64,000 nt of DNA from Chthonomonas calidirosea (GCA_020722705.1 DYKI01000003.1:1-64000), one strand, 5' to 3'; counted from the first letter of the stretch, positions 36,793-46,233 are shown. Numbers and translations: made by a program. The notes: generated by a model from the letters alone, not told the origin.

Positions 36793-39700
36793 AGCGCCCG
36801 GCGGCGATTGGGCCGGCCATCGGTACATCGCGGCTCCGTTGAGGGGCAGAGCCCACCATGCGCCTTTCGGGATCGGGCGGACCTCCGAAGCCGAGCCGCC
36901 TTTGGCCGTGACCTTTGCCGGACGGGTGAAGCGGAGGGCGTTGAGCTCCAACGTGAATGGTCTCCCGCTCGGGTAGGGGATGAGAACCCAATCGTTGCCT
37001 TCGCGCCGGATCAGCACGCTTCCGTTCGTTCGTACAGTCGAGAACGTGACGATGCGCCCGTCGGCGTTCAGCCTTGCGAGACCGGAGCGGGCCTTTGTGG
37101 TCGGCCCCGACGCGTTCGGCTCAAAGGAAATGGTCGTCCCGTTGCCTGTGACGGTGAGCGTGCCCAGGATCGAGCGGCCCGACCGGTCACTGGACGCTTC
37201 CATCTGGGGACGCCCCAGGTCGGCCCTATAGAAGCCCGTCGTCCATGTGTAGACGCCGTCGGCGAGATCGGTCGGCAGTTCGATGGTATGCGGCCCATCC
37301 GTGACTGTGTCTCCAGCACGCCACTCGGATGTCCTGCCCGGAAGAGGATGGTCCTGCTGAAAGCGAATGCCCTCGTCGTACGCTTCCCAAGTGGGGCGGC
37401 TGAAGTGGACGAACGCAACGTAGTCTGCGGGCACCGGGCCGGAAACGTGCCAGGCATATGTTGCCGTGAACCTGCGGGGGCCGACCTGGCGAAAGCCTTT
37501 GACCGAGGGTGTCACTGGAATCACGCCGGAAACGTTCCAGTCTTCGGCCGGGCGCGCGTTGGCGAAGACGGTATCGCTGGTCTCGGCGTAGTCGCAGACA
37601 ACGCCGTCGCGAATCGCCGTGTAGGCAGTCACGCCGGCTCCATGGGCGATCCAGCCGTGCTGGGGTAAGGTTGCGCCGTGTGCCCGCCAAGGCTCGCTTC
37701 CGTTGTTGGCGATGATCGTGAGACCGTTGGCGTATGTGATGCGGGGCTTGGACCAATCGCCGGCCTTCGCCGCGGCGGATGCGCTCAACCATTTTCCGGA
37801 TCGGTGGTACCGGATCGAGCGAACGGTCGTGCGCGAGTGCCGCGCTGCGACTGGGGTCGTCAGATGGTGTTCGAGCCATGCCAACGGCTCCTTGCTCCAA
37901 GTTGACGCAGCAAGGAAGCCCGTGTGACCGTAGACAACCTCCTGAACTCGGTACTGGTCCAGAAGCGCCATGGGCGGGACGGCGCCCCACGGCAAGTTGT
38001 CCCACCATCGCTCATAGTAGCCCTGCCCGTGGTTGATCTGAAGCGGGTGGATCTTGAGCAGGTCGAAGTCAGCCATCAGCGGAGCGCTCAGGCCCGCGTT
38101 CGCCGGCCAACCTATGCCGAACTGGGCCTCGACGCCGTCGAGCATCCCGCTCCAGTACCAGTGGTTGCAGCCTTCTCCGAATACAGGTCCGCCATGGGTC
38201 TTGCGCTCATAGGCGAACAGAGCGCGATGCGCGGCGCGTACCCTCGCGAATGTTCCGGAGCCATCCTCGCCGGCCCGATGGTCCACGTGGAACCAGGGCG
38301 GCACAGAGGAGTGAACGTCAAGGTAACAGGCGTTCGTGCCGAATCGTTGGTGGATCTCTGGTGACTGGGTGCCGGCAAGGGGCAGAATGGCGTTCGGCTG
38401 AACAGCGAAGGACTGTATCTTCGTGCCCGGGTTGTACCAGGCCTGCACACGCTTGCCGGATGGGTCCAGGGCTATGTGGCGTTCGTCGAAGTGGTCATAG
38501 TTCGGATAGTAGTCCACGTAGTTCTCGTGGAGCGCGATGAGATACCCCAAGCGGGCGGCTGTCGCGACCAGGAGCTTCATGTTGGCGTCGCCGCCCTTAT
38601 CCGGGGCGGCTGGGAGATGCATGGGAAGAGCGTTGTCATATCCGCTCCGCTGCCAGTCATGAATGATAACCGTGCAGCTCTTAAGGCCGAGCCTGTGTAG
38701 AGCTTCCAGCTTGCGCGCTATGTCGGCGTACCTTCCGCCCCATATGTCAAGGACGAGCCGTCGGCCAACCTCGTGGCGATAGGGGCTCGGCACATTTGGA
38801 ATGTTGGGCAGTACCTCGGCGAGATGCCACGCAGGCGCGAAGACCGCCGTTTCCTTGAGCTTCCGGCGCGTGCCATCGGTGAGGCGCGCGTATGTGGCCA
38901 CTGTGCCGTTGTGGGCGGAAGCGTTCGAGCTGGTCCAGTCAAGGTAGGCGTTGAGAAACAGACCCTCCTGGATGGCGTAGTGGACCATGCCGTAATAGGG
39001 AACTGCTATGGGACGGCGGCGCAGGACCGGCCCCCAGGCGCCGGCGTCGAAGGCCTCCACAGACGGATCGTCACAGACAGCGGACAGCAGCAGCGCTTTG
39101 CCCGCCAGAGAAGCCGTGAGCGTCAGATGTGCCGTTCGACCGGCCACACGGTACCACTTGTCACACACAACGCGCTTCCCGGACGCGCGGAGTGCAAGGC
39201 GTTCGAGGCGTGCTTCGCTGGTCCAGCGCACCTTGGCCGCATAGACGGCTTCAATGGTATGCGCTCGGCCTCCGCGCATGGCAGTTGTGGCCCGGATGCG
39301 CCCCAAATCTCCTACGCCGGGCGACCAGATGTACTCGATGACACCGTCGGCGCCTGCGTATCTGAGCCGGGCGACGTCCGCTGCGACCGACGCGCCGACG
39401 CGCGCGGCGAACCCATTGCTGGGGGCGACCCCATGCCGTGCGGTGTTCACCATCTTGGCCATGTCCAGCTCTGGAGGTTCCCCTTGCCGAACGGGCGTTG
39501 GCCGCATCCCTTCGAATATGACTGTCCGATCGGCCCAGAGCGAATAGTCGAACGATGCGTCTCGGTTTGGCCCGGGATCGGTCTCGAAGCGAACCACGAT
39601 GCGCTGGGACTTGATGCCGCTCAGGTCGAGAGTGAATGGCCTCCATTTGGCATCGGACTGATGCTGCTCCATGAGCTTGCGACCATTGACCAGCACGCGG

Positions 39701-40116
39701 AATGTGACGCCATCCGACCGGTCGGCAAACTCGGCCTTCATGGCTGTTGCGCCCCGAACAAAGATGCGCTTGGTCATGGGGTTGCGGAATGCGAACTCCT
39801 GGAATGCGGCGCCGACCCCGCCGCGCCAGGGGCAGTGAAGGAGCCACGCCCGACGTCCGGCCTGCTGACCGAACTCCTGACAGGACACACCGGTTGCTTC
39901 GTCGAAGTGACCTGCCCAGCCCGTCGGCATGTCCTGCTCGGATGCGCCGTCACGCCTGAACCCGACCCGGTAGAGGCCCAGATCGTCGAGCCGCATCTGG
40001 GCTTGATCGGGGCGAATCAAGGGCGCCGGCTGCCCGGCGGCTGCATGCGGCTGCGTGGCGAATAGTACCGCCAGTGAGACGGCCGCCATCAGCGCGCGAG
40101 GGGCTATGCGGTCCAT
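36787..40116 (-). CDS. Large secreted glycoside hydrolase-like protein (GH101/DUF5696-like)
   Basis: Signal peptide MDRIAPRALMAAVSLAVLFATQPHAAAG, VLDIWGGRYADIARKLEALHRLGLKSCTVIIHDWQRSGYDNALP, TNACYLDVHSSVPPWFHVDHRAGED. Confidence 0.55.
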   Translation of the reverse strand: MDRIAPRALMAAVSLAVLFATQPHAAAGQPAPLIRPDQAQMRLDDLGLYRVGFRRDGASEQDMPTGWAGHFDEATGVSCQEFGQQAGRRAWLLHCPWRGGVGAAFQEFAFRNPMTKRIFVRGATAMKAEFADRSDGVTFRVLVNGRKLMEQHQSDAKWRPFTLDLSGIKSQRIVVRFETDPGPNRDASFDYSLWADRTVIFEGMRPTPVRQGEPPELDMAKMVNTARHGVAPSNGFAARVGASVAADVARLRYAGADGVIEYIWSPGVGDLGRIRATTAMRGGRAHTIEAVYAAKVRWTSEARLERLALRASGKRVVCDKWYRVAGRTAHLTLTASLAGKALLLSAVCDDPSVEAFDAGAWGPVLRRRPIAVPYYGMVHYAIQEGLFLNAYLDWTSSNASAHNGTVATYARLTDGTRRKLKETAVFAPAWHLAEVLPNIPNVPSPYRHEVGRRLVLDIWGGRYADIARKLEALHRLGLKSCTVIIHDWQRSGYDNALPMHLPAAPDKGGDANMKLLVATAARLGYLIALHENYVDYYPNYDHFDERHIALDPSGKRVQAWYNPGTKIQSFAVQPNAILPLAGTQSPEIHQRFGTNACYLDVHSSVPPWFHVDHRAGEDGSGTFARVRAAHRALFAYERKTHGGPVFGEGCNHWYWSGMLDGVEAQFGIGWPANAGLSAPLMADFDLLKIHPLQINHGQGYYERWWDNLPWGAVPPMALLDQYRVQEVVYGHTGFLAASTWSKEPLAWLEHHLTTPVAARHSRTTVRSIRYHRSGKWLSASAAAKAGDWSKPRITYANGLTIIANNGSEPWRAHGATLPQHGWIAHGAGVTAYTAIRDGVVCDYAETSDTVFANARPAEDWNVSGVIPVTPSVKGFRQVGPRRFTATYAWHVSGPVPADYVAFVHFSRPTWEAYDEGIRFQQDHPLPGRTSEWRAGDTVTDGPHTIELPTDLADGVYTWTTGFYRADLGRPQMEASSDRSGRSILGTLTVTGNGTTISFEPNASGPTTKARSGLARLNADGRIVTFSTVRTNGSVLIRREGNDWVLIPYPSGRPFTLELNALRFTRPAKVTAKGGSASEVRPIPKGAWWALPLNGAAMYRWPAQSPPGAL

Positions 40117-41324
40117 GCTGCGCGTATCTTCTCGATGGCCGATGCGATATCGTCCATGTCTGCGGCGTCGCCGAGAAGCATCGTCTGGAACAACCACACG
40201 GCATCGTCGCAGACCTGTTCGCATACCGGACACGCAACCCTGCTGTAGTCAACGTGCCGTCCGGCCTTGCACCACGAACCCACGCCCGCAGTTTTCCGCT
40301 GGAATACGATTTCCTTGTACAGGGGCACATAGCCCGCCGAGACGGGGACGCCTTCGGCCCCCATGGCTTTGAGAAAGTCGCCGCGCGAGCGTCCGCCGAA
40401 CTCGCTGGAGTCGTAACGGAACACGTAGAGGTGGTACGCATGGCGCGTGACCCGTTCGTCCGGCGGCAACGTGCGGATGCCCGGAATCTGGTCCAGAAGT
40501 GCGGTGAGCCTGAGCGCATTGGAGGTTCGGCGTTCCGTCTGCTCCGGCAGCCGCGACAACTGCGCGAGCAGTATGCCTGCCTGCCATTCTGTCATGCGGA
40601 AGTTGCCGCCCAGGACGTGGTGCTCGTACCATTTGCCCGATCGAGTGCGTCCGACGTTATGGACTGACCAGCACTTGTCGGCCACATCTTCTTTGTTCGT
40701 GACGATGCAGCCGCCCTCGCCGGCGTTGAGGTTCTTGCTGGCTTGAAAGCTGAAGGTGCCGCAGTCGCCCAGAGCGCCCACTTTGCGTCCTCGCCATTCG
40801 GCTGCATGAGCCTGGGCCGCATCCTCGATGACGATCAGGTGATGCTTGGCGGCAAGCGCCAGGATGCCATCCATATCGGCAGGACAGCCCGCGATGTGTA
40901 CGGGGATGATCGCTTTCGTTCGCTCGGTGATGGCGGCCTCGGCAGCGGCAGGATCAAGGTTCAGGTTCGTCGGCTCAATGTCGGCGAACACGGGAGTGGC
41001 TCCAACCGCCAGTACGCTGCTGGCCGTCGCGATGAAGGTGTAAGGCGGAACGATCACCTCATCGCCGCAGCCGATCCCGAGCGCCCGGAGAGCTATCTCG
41101 ATCGCCGCGGTGCCGTTGGTGACGGCCACCGCATGCTTGGCGTCCTGCATCGCTGCAAACGCGCTCTCGAACTCTGGGACCCGCCTGCCGCCCACGGCCC
41201 ACCATTGCCCGGATCTCAGGACGTCGAGGATTATCTCCTCCTCCTCGCGCCCGAATACCGGCCACGACGGCCATGGTGATGTGCGTACCGGATTGCCGCC
41301 ATCAACCGCAAGTTTCTCTGTCAT
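40104..41324 (-). CDS. DegT/DnrJ/EryC1/StrS family aminotransferase
   Basis: MTEKLAVDGGNPVRTSPWPSWPVF, AVTNGTAAIEIALRALGIGCGDEVIVPPYTFIATA, VIEDAAQAHAAEWRGRKVGALGDCGTFSFQASKNLNAGEGG. Confidence 0.92.
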   Translation of the reverse strand: MTEKLAVDGGNPVRTSPWPSWPVFGREEEEIILDVLRSGQWWAVGGRRVPEFESAFAAMQDAKHAVAVTNGTAAIEIALRALGIGCGDEVIVPPYTFIATASSVLAVGATPVFADIEPTNLNLDPAAAEAAITERTKAIIPVHIAGCPADMDGILALAAKHHLIVIEDAAQAHAAEWRGRKVGALGDCGTFSFQASKNLNAGEGGCIVTNKEDVADKCWSVHNVGRTRSGKWYEHHVLGGNFRMTEWQAGILLAQLSRLPEQTERRTSNALRLTALLDQIPGIRTLPPDERVTRHAYHLYVFRYDSSEFGGRSRGDFLKAMGAEGVPVSAGYVPLYKEIVFQRKTAGVGSWCKAGRHVDYSRVACPVCEQVCDDAVWLFQTMLLGDAADMDDIASAIEKIRAAWTA

Positions 41325-41815
41325 GTCTCGCTCCTCATCATATGGGCGTGGCATACCGCGACGGCCAGGGCATCAGCCGCATCGTCGGGAGCCGGCGCCG
41401 CTTCCAACCCCAGTATTCGCTGTATCATGAACTGTACCTGCCTCTTGTCGGCGCCTCCGTACCCCACCACAGCCTGCTTCACGGCGACAGGCGAGTACTC
41501 AGTCCACGGTATCCCGCGCCGCGCTGCAGCAAGCAGTACCACACCGATCGTTCGGCCCACGCTGAACGCCGTCGTCTCGTTATGCGAGAAGAACAGACGC
41601 TCCGTTGCGAGTGCATCAACGGCATGCTCGTCGAGCAGGGCTCCAATGGAGTCATAGATCCGTGCGAGCCGCTCCGGCGCTGCCTCTCGCGGGCTTGTGC
41701 GGACGACCCCGAACGCGACCGCGGACAACGCCGAGCCGGCCTTGCGGACTACCCCGTAACCGGTGGTCGCCGTACCGGGATCAATGCCGAGTATCCTGAT
41801 GACCTCTCCACTCAC
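41321..41815 (-). CDS. ruvC: Crossover junction endodeoxyribonuclease RuvC
   Basis: GIDPGTATTGYGVV, ATERLFFSHNETTAFSVG, DDAADALAVAVCH. GTG start 41815, ATGA overlap with the DegT gene. Confidence 0.93.
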   Translation of the reverse strand: MSGEVIRILGIDPGTATTGYGVVRKAGSALSAVAFGVVRTSPREAAPERLARIYDSIGALLDEHAVDALATERLFFSHNETTAFSVGRTIGVVLLAAARRGIPWTEYSPVAVKQAVVGYGGADKRQVQFMIQRILGLEAAPAPDDAADALAVAVCHAHMMRSET

Positions 41816-41850
41816 CGTTCGTCTTTCGCCCTCACCTGTGGGGGCTCGGG

Positions 41851-42657
41851 TCAGTCCGACCCTCGGTAGACCAGCCACGAACAGAGCAGCATTGCCGTGA
41901 CGCCGAAAACGACCAGTGGCCACGTGGACTGCTGGACTGTTAAGCGAGCCGCGGAATAGCCGCCAAGTGCGCCGCCGAGTGCGCCGCCAATGCCGAATGC
42001 AGGCCCGATCACCTCATCGCGTTCCATCCGAATGAGATAACCCACGGCGGGCAGGAGGCCCGCCAGCGCCGCTATGGCCAGCGACGAGATCACAGCCTCA
42101 TGGGGAGGAACGGCCGCGGCATACACCAGGGCAGGTACAAGAAACACGCCGGTGGGCAGCGTAAGGGATCGGGCGAGCCATCCGCAGATCGCTCCTACGG
42201 CCAGCCACCCGAGCACGCCTTCGGGCAGCCAGAGAGCCAGGTTCGCGGGTCCGCCAAAACGGCCCCGGATGCCGTCGCCGACAGTGTACAGGAGCGCGAA
42301 CGTTACGGCCGTCCGCCCGAGTCGCACTGCAAGGCTTCGGGGCCCCAGACTAAGGCGCGCGGCAACGATCGCTCCGATCGTCGCGCCTGCGGCCATCGAA
42401 ACGGAGATCGCGAAATCGGGGCGCCCTGCGCCGGCCGCAACCCAGGCTGCAACGGCGCACAGGGAAGCCCACATGCCGAAGAGGAACGCGACGGCAGATG
42501 CCTTCGGCGTCGCATACCCGAGCATGAATGTCAGATACGGCGAGGCGGCTGCCTGGGCGGACAGGCCGCTGAGCCCGCTCCACGTACCCAGAACAATGCC
42601 TGACAGAAGCATGACGATGCGCTTAATGCGCGGGACGTTCAGCTTCCGCCCGGGCAT
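41851..42657 (-). CDS. Sulfite exporter TauE/SafE family membrane protein
   Basis: ILGTWSGLSGLSAQAAASPYLTFMLGYATPKASAVAFLFG, many TM segments. Confidence 0.72.
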   Translation of the reverse strand: MPGRKLNVPRIKRIVMLLSGIVLGTWSGLSGLSAQAAASPYLTFMLGYATPKASAVAFLFGMWASLCAVAAWVAAGAGRPDFAISVSMAAGATIGAIVAARLSLGPRSLAVRLGRTAVTFALLYTVGDGIRGRFGGPANLALWLPEGVLGWLAVGAICGWLARSLTLPTGVFLVPALVYAAAVPPHEAVISSLAIAALAGLLPAVGYLIRMERDEVIGPAFGIGGALGGALGGYSAARLTVQQSTWPLVVFGVTAMLLCSWLVYRGSD

Positions 42658-42663
42658 GGCCGC

Positions 42664-43710
42664 TCAGCCCTTCAACCCGGTCAGCGTCACTCCCTGGATG
42701 AAGTAGCGCTGGGTGAGGAAGAACACGACGAGGACAGGGAGCATCATCATCGTGCTGGCAGCCATCAAGAGGCCTGGTTCGCCGCCGTGGGCCGTCTGAA
42801 AGAGCTGGAGCGCGTACGCCAGGGGCATCTTGAGGGGAGAACTGATGTAGATGAGGGGGCCCATGAAGTTGTTCCACGCGCCCATGAAGGTCATGATGGT
42901 GATGGCGGCCAGTGCGGGCTTCACGAGAGGAAGCATGATCCGATGATAGATGCCGAAGTAGCTGCAGCCGTCTATCTTGGCCGCGTCCTCGAGGTCGTTC
43001 GGGATGGTCAGGAAGAACTGGCGCAGGAGGAACACGTTGAACGCGCTGCCAAAGAATGCCGGCACCCAGAGTGGCATCAGCGTGTCTATCCAGCCGAGCC
43101 ACCGGAAGATCAGAAACACGGGCATCATCGTGACAGCGCCGGGAAGCATCATCGTGGCCAGGAGGATAACGAACATACCGTCGCGCCCGGGCCAGCGAAG
43201 CCGCGAAAAGCTGAAAGCGACCATCGAGCTTGCCAGGATGGTGCCAACGATACTGAGCACGGCGAGGATGAGCGTGTTCCAGACGAAAACAAGACCGGCG
43301 TTCGTCTCCGGTGGAAGGAACTGCAGCGCGTCGGGGTAGTTCTGCCAGACCGGCCCGAACTGCTTGATCTTGGTCACGTTGGATCGCGGCCTAACGAAGC
43401 GCTTGCCCCTGGTCGGACCCTCGAGCGTTTCCAGCACCTGTTCGCCGGTCTCGCGATCCTCCAACACCGCGACCTTCACCGACCGGCCCATGTACTCCGC
43501 GGTGGCCAGGCCAACCTGCTTGCCATGGAGCGAGATCATGACTTGCTGCCTCGGTATCCACACCGGAGGAAACCGGCTCATGTCCTCGTCCTCCTTGAGC
43601 GACGTGACCACGAGCCAGGCAAACGGTACGAGGAAGAGAAGCGATCCGAGGACGAGCGTAAAGTGGATCACCGCGACGCGTACACGGGCGCGGAGGCTTC
43701 GGCTGTTCAT
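42664..43710 (-). CDS. Carbohydrate ABC transporter permease (MalG-like) with extended first extracytoplasmic loop
   Basis: EAA loop DLEDAAKIDGCSYFGIYHRIMLPLVKPALA, TGLKG C-terminus. About 90-residue insert after the first TM. Confidence 0.9.
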   Translation of the reverse strand: MNSRSLRARVRVAVIHFTLVLGSLLFLVPFAWLVVTSLKEDEDMSRFPPVWIPRQQVMISLHGKQVGLATAEYMGRSVKVAVLEDRETGEQVLETLEGPTRGKRFVRPRSNVTKIKQFGPVWQNYPDALQFLPPETNAGLVFVWNTLILAVLSIVGTILASSMVAFSFSRLRWPGRDGMFVILLATMMLPGAVTMMPVFLIFRWLGWIDTLMPLWVPAFFGSAFNVFLLRQFFLTIPNDLEDAAKIDGCSYFGIYHRIMLPLVKPALAAITIMTFMGAWNNFMGPLIYISSPLKMPLAYALQLFQTAHGGEPGLLMAASTMMMLPVLVVFFLTQRYFIQGVTLTGLKG

Positions 43711-46169
43711 TTCTTCTCGGCTTCGTAGTGGACCCAGCGCGGCGCCACCTTCAACTGCACCACCGTCAGGAGCAGGATGATCACGAACAGGACCCATGCC
43801 AACGCTGAGGCGTAACCCATCTTGAAGTACTTGAAGGCGCTGTTGAACAGGTACATGACGGGAACGAGGAGGCTGTCCACCGGGCCGACCGAGGACCCGC
43901 CCGCACCCTGGCCGCTCAGCACGTACACGCGATCGAACTCCTGAAGCGCCCCGATGGTACCCATGATCAGGTTGAAGAAGACGTAAGGGGACAGCATGGG
44001 AAGTGTGACATTGCGGAACTTGCACCACACGCCTGCTCCGTCGAGTTCGGCGGCTTCATAGAGGTGCTGAGGGATGCCCTGCAGACCGGCCAGCCAGAGG
44101 ATCATACCTCCGCCCGCGCCCCATAGGCCTTGAACGATGAGACCCGGCTTCGCCCATTCGGCGGCGCCGAACCAACCGGGAGGATCCCAGCCGAACCATA
44201 CGCTGAGCGTGACCTTCCATGCGGCATTGAGGAGTCCTCGATTGGGATCTCCATTCAGTACCCACGCCCAGAGGACCGCGCTGGCGACCACCGGTACGAT
44301 GGATGGCAGATAGAAGCAGGTCCGATAGACGCTCATGCCCGCGACCTTCGAGTTGAGGAGCATCGCGATCGCCAGTCCCGTAATGATGCCCAGCGGGATG
44401 CCGATGCCCGCGAGATAGGCGACGTTGTAGAGCGACGTCGTCAGGTAGTAGCTGTCCGACGAGAACAGCTCGCGGTAGTTGTCCAGCCCCACGAATCGGG
44501 GTGAGTGCAGAACGTCGTAGTCGCAGAAGCTCAAGAAGATCGAAGTGAGGATCGGGCCGGCTGTGAGCGCCAGAAAGCCGAACAGCCAGGGCGACGCGAA
44601 AGCATATCCTGCCCACGCCTCTTGCCTTGAAACGCGCCCGAGCCGCAGGATGCCGACCACACGCCAGCCGCCATAGGCAAGGACCGCGATGCCGCAGACG
44701 ACAGCCAGAGCAACCGGGATTTTAGGATCGAGGGGAGGGTAGACCTTGCGGTTCAGGACCTTGTCCAGTTCCTTCTGGACAACAGCCGCGCCTTCGGCCA
44801 TGGCCACCTTGGGCGTTTTTCCGGTATCCGCATGGTGTGTGGCCTGATCGAATGCCCGTGCGTGCTCATCCCACAGACGTTGGCCAACGAAGGTAACCGG
44901 TCTGAAACGCGCGGCGGGCATCATGTCTATGAAAAGACGAAGAGGAGCGCGGAACTTCTCGGCCTGTGGTGCATAGGCGGCGAAGACAGCCTCATTCACG
45001 CGACGGTTAGCCGATATGCCCGGAATGAACGGACGGCCCTTCGCCAGGTTGTAGCGACGCTGGGCTTCCGCGTCAATCAGGCCCGCCTCAGGGCTGCACA
45101 TCCACTTGATGAAGGCCCACGCTTCGCGCGTGCGTCTCGCTCCGCGCGGGATCGCATACGAAAAGCCCCCTGACCATGTGATGAACGGCGGCTGACCCGT
45201 AAACCGACCCTGCTTGCGACCTTCGGTTTGATCGAGGCGCTCGGCAGGCACCGGCGCCGGCGCGACGCCGAAATCCAGATCGGGTCTATACCGCCCGATG
45301 CCCTGAAGGACCCAGTTGCCGTCTATCTTCATCGCGACCTTGCCGGTCAGGAATGGGTCCAGCTCCTGGGCCTGGAAGCCCGATGCGAATGCATCCACTT
45401 TCGTTACGCCGCCGAGAGCATCGTAGACATCAACCATGAACTGGAGAGCCGCTATGCTCTGAGGATTGTCGAGGGTGCATCGCCGGCCGTCGGGCGACAT
45501 GAACTCGCCGCCATTCTGCCAGCTATAGAGGTACAGCCATGAGTTGCCGTAGTTGGGGATAAAGCCGATGCGAGCGAATGACCCGTCGGCGTTCAGCTTG
45601 GTCAGCCGCTTGGCCGCATCGAGGAGCTGGTCCCACGTTCTTGGAGGCTTTGATGGGTTCAGACCGGCTGCGCGGAACAGGGACCGATTGTAATAGAGCG
45701 CACGATCGTCGGTACTGGAAGGTATGGCGAACACGCGCCCCTGGTAGACGGCCTCGGCCCAGCACGCTTCGTAGAAGTCATCGGGCTTGATGGCGTCAGG
45801 AGCTCCGGCGTCGTTGCGGATCAGATCGTCTAGAGGTCGAAACGCGTCGCGGGAGGCCCAATCGCCAATCGTGAAGCGATCCTGATGAATAACGTCGGGC
45901 GGAACCTTGCCGACGATCGCGGTCATCAGTTTCTGGGGGTTCATCTGGCCCGCGCCCATGGAGAGGATGCTGACCTTGACCCCATGCCTGCGCTCGAACT
46001 CGGAGACACGCGCGCGCAGTCCCTCACTTTCCTCGCCGTACTGCAGGCCCCAGACAACCAGTTCGGGATGTTCGTTTGGCGCGGTCGGAGAGACGCCGCA
46101 GCCCGAAAGCGTTGCGATGGCTACGCCTGCCAGGGCCAGAAACGTGAAGAGGGGGAAATGAAAGCGCAT
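43707..46169 (-). CDS. Lipoprotein family-1 solute-binding protein fused to MalF-like ABC permease
   Basis: Continuous 820-aa ORF. Lipobox LSGC near residue 23, family-1 SBP to about 480, TM linker IPVALAVVCGIAVLAYGGWRVV, MalF-type permease with EAA loop LYEAAELDGAGVWCKFRNVTLPMLSP. Confidence 0.9.
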   Translation of the reverse strand: MRFHFPLFTFLALAGVAIATLSGCGVSPTAPNEHPELVVWGLQYGEESEGLRARVSEFERRHGVKVSILSMGAGQMNPQKLMTAIVGKVPPDVIHQDRFTIGDWASRDAFRPLDDLIRNDAGAPDAIKPDDFYEACWAEAVYQGRVFAIPSSTDDRALYYNRSLFRAAGLNPSKPPRTWDQLLDAAKRLTKLNADGSFARIGFIPNYGNSWLYLYSWQNGGEFMSPDGRRCTLDNPQSIAALQFMVDVYDALGGVTKVDAFASGFQAQELDPFLTGKVAMKIDGNWVLQGIGRYRPDLDFGVAPAPVPAERLDQTEGRKQGRFTGQPPFITWSGGFSYAIPRGARRTREAWAFIKWMCSPEAGLIDAEAQRRYNLAKGRPFIPGISANRRVNEAVFAAYAPQAEKFRAPLRLFIDMMPAARFRPVTFVGQRLWDEHARAFDQATHHADTGKTPKVAMAEGAAVVQKELDKVLNRKVYPPLDPKIPVALAVVCGIAVLAYGGWRVVGILRLGRVSRQEAWAGYAFASPWLFGFLALTAGPILTSIFLSFCDYDVLHSPRFVGLDNYRELFSSDSYYLTTSLYNVAYLAGIGIPLGIITGLAIAMLLNSKVAGMSVYRTCFYLPSIVPVVASAVLWAWVLNGDPNRGLLNAAWKVTLSVWFGWDPPGWFGAAEWAKPGLIVQGLWGAGGGMILWLAGLQGIPQHLYEAAELDGAGVWCKFRNVTLPMLSPYVFFNLIMGTIGALQEFDRVYVLSGQGAGGSSVGPVDSLLVPVMYLFNSAFKYFKMGYASALAWVLFVIILLLTVVQLKVAPRWVHYEAEKK

Positions 46170-46181
46170 TGGATCGGAGGG

Positions 46182-46211
46182 ATTCTAACAGGACGAACGG
46201 AGAAGTGTCAA
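46182..46211 (-). promoter_or_regulatory. Promoter of the SBP-permease operon: TTGACA-N18-TAGAAT with extended -10 TGTTAGAAT
   Basis: Minus strand TTGACA 46211-46206, TAGAAT 46187-46182. Confidence 0.6.
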
Positions 46212-46233
46212 CGCACGCGGTGTGCGTTGACAC
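46205..46233. promoter_or_regulatory. Operator candidate: perfect 12-bp inverted repeat GTGTCAACGCAC-N5-GTGCGTTGACAC
   Basis: Arms 46205-46216 and 46222-46233, read directly. Each arm contains a -35 hexamer of opposite orientation. Confidence 0.75.

Noticed and set aside
38773-40065. 430-aa plus-strand ORF antisense to the giant GH gene; also 28881-30161 (426 aa)
   Set aside because: Composition-driven antisense ORFs opposite convincing secreted proteins. No domain signature or ribosome site.
42787-43728. 313-aa plus-strand ORF opposite the MalG-like permease
   Set aside because: Extremely charged R/E/H-rich shadow translation. The minus strand has a clear permease with EAA loop.
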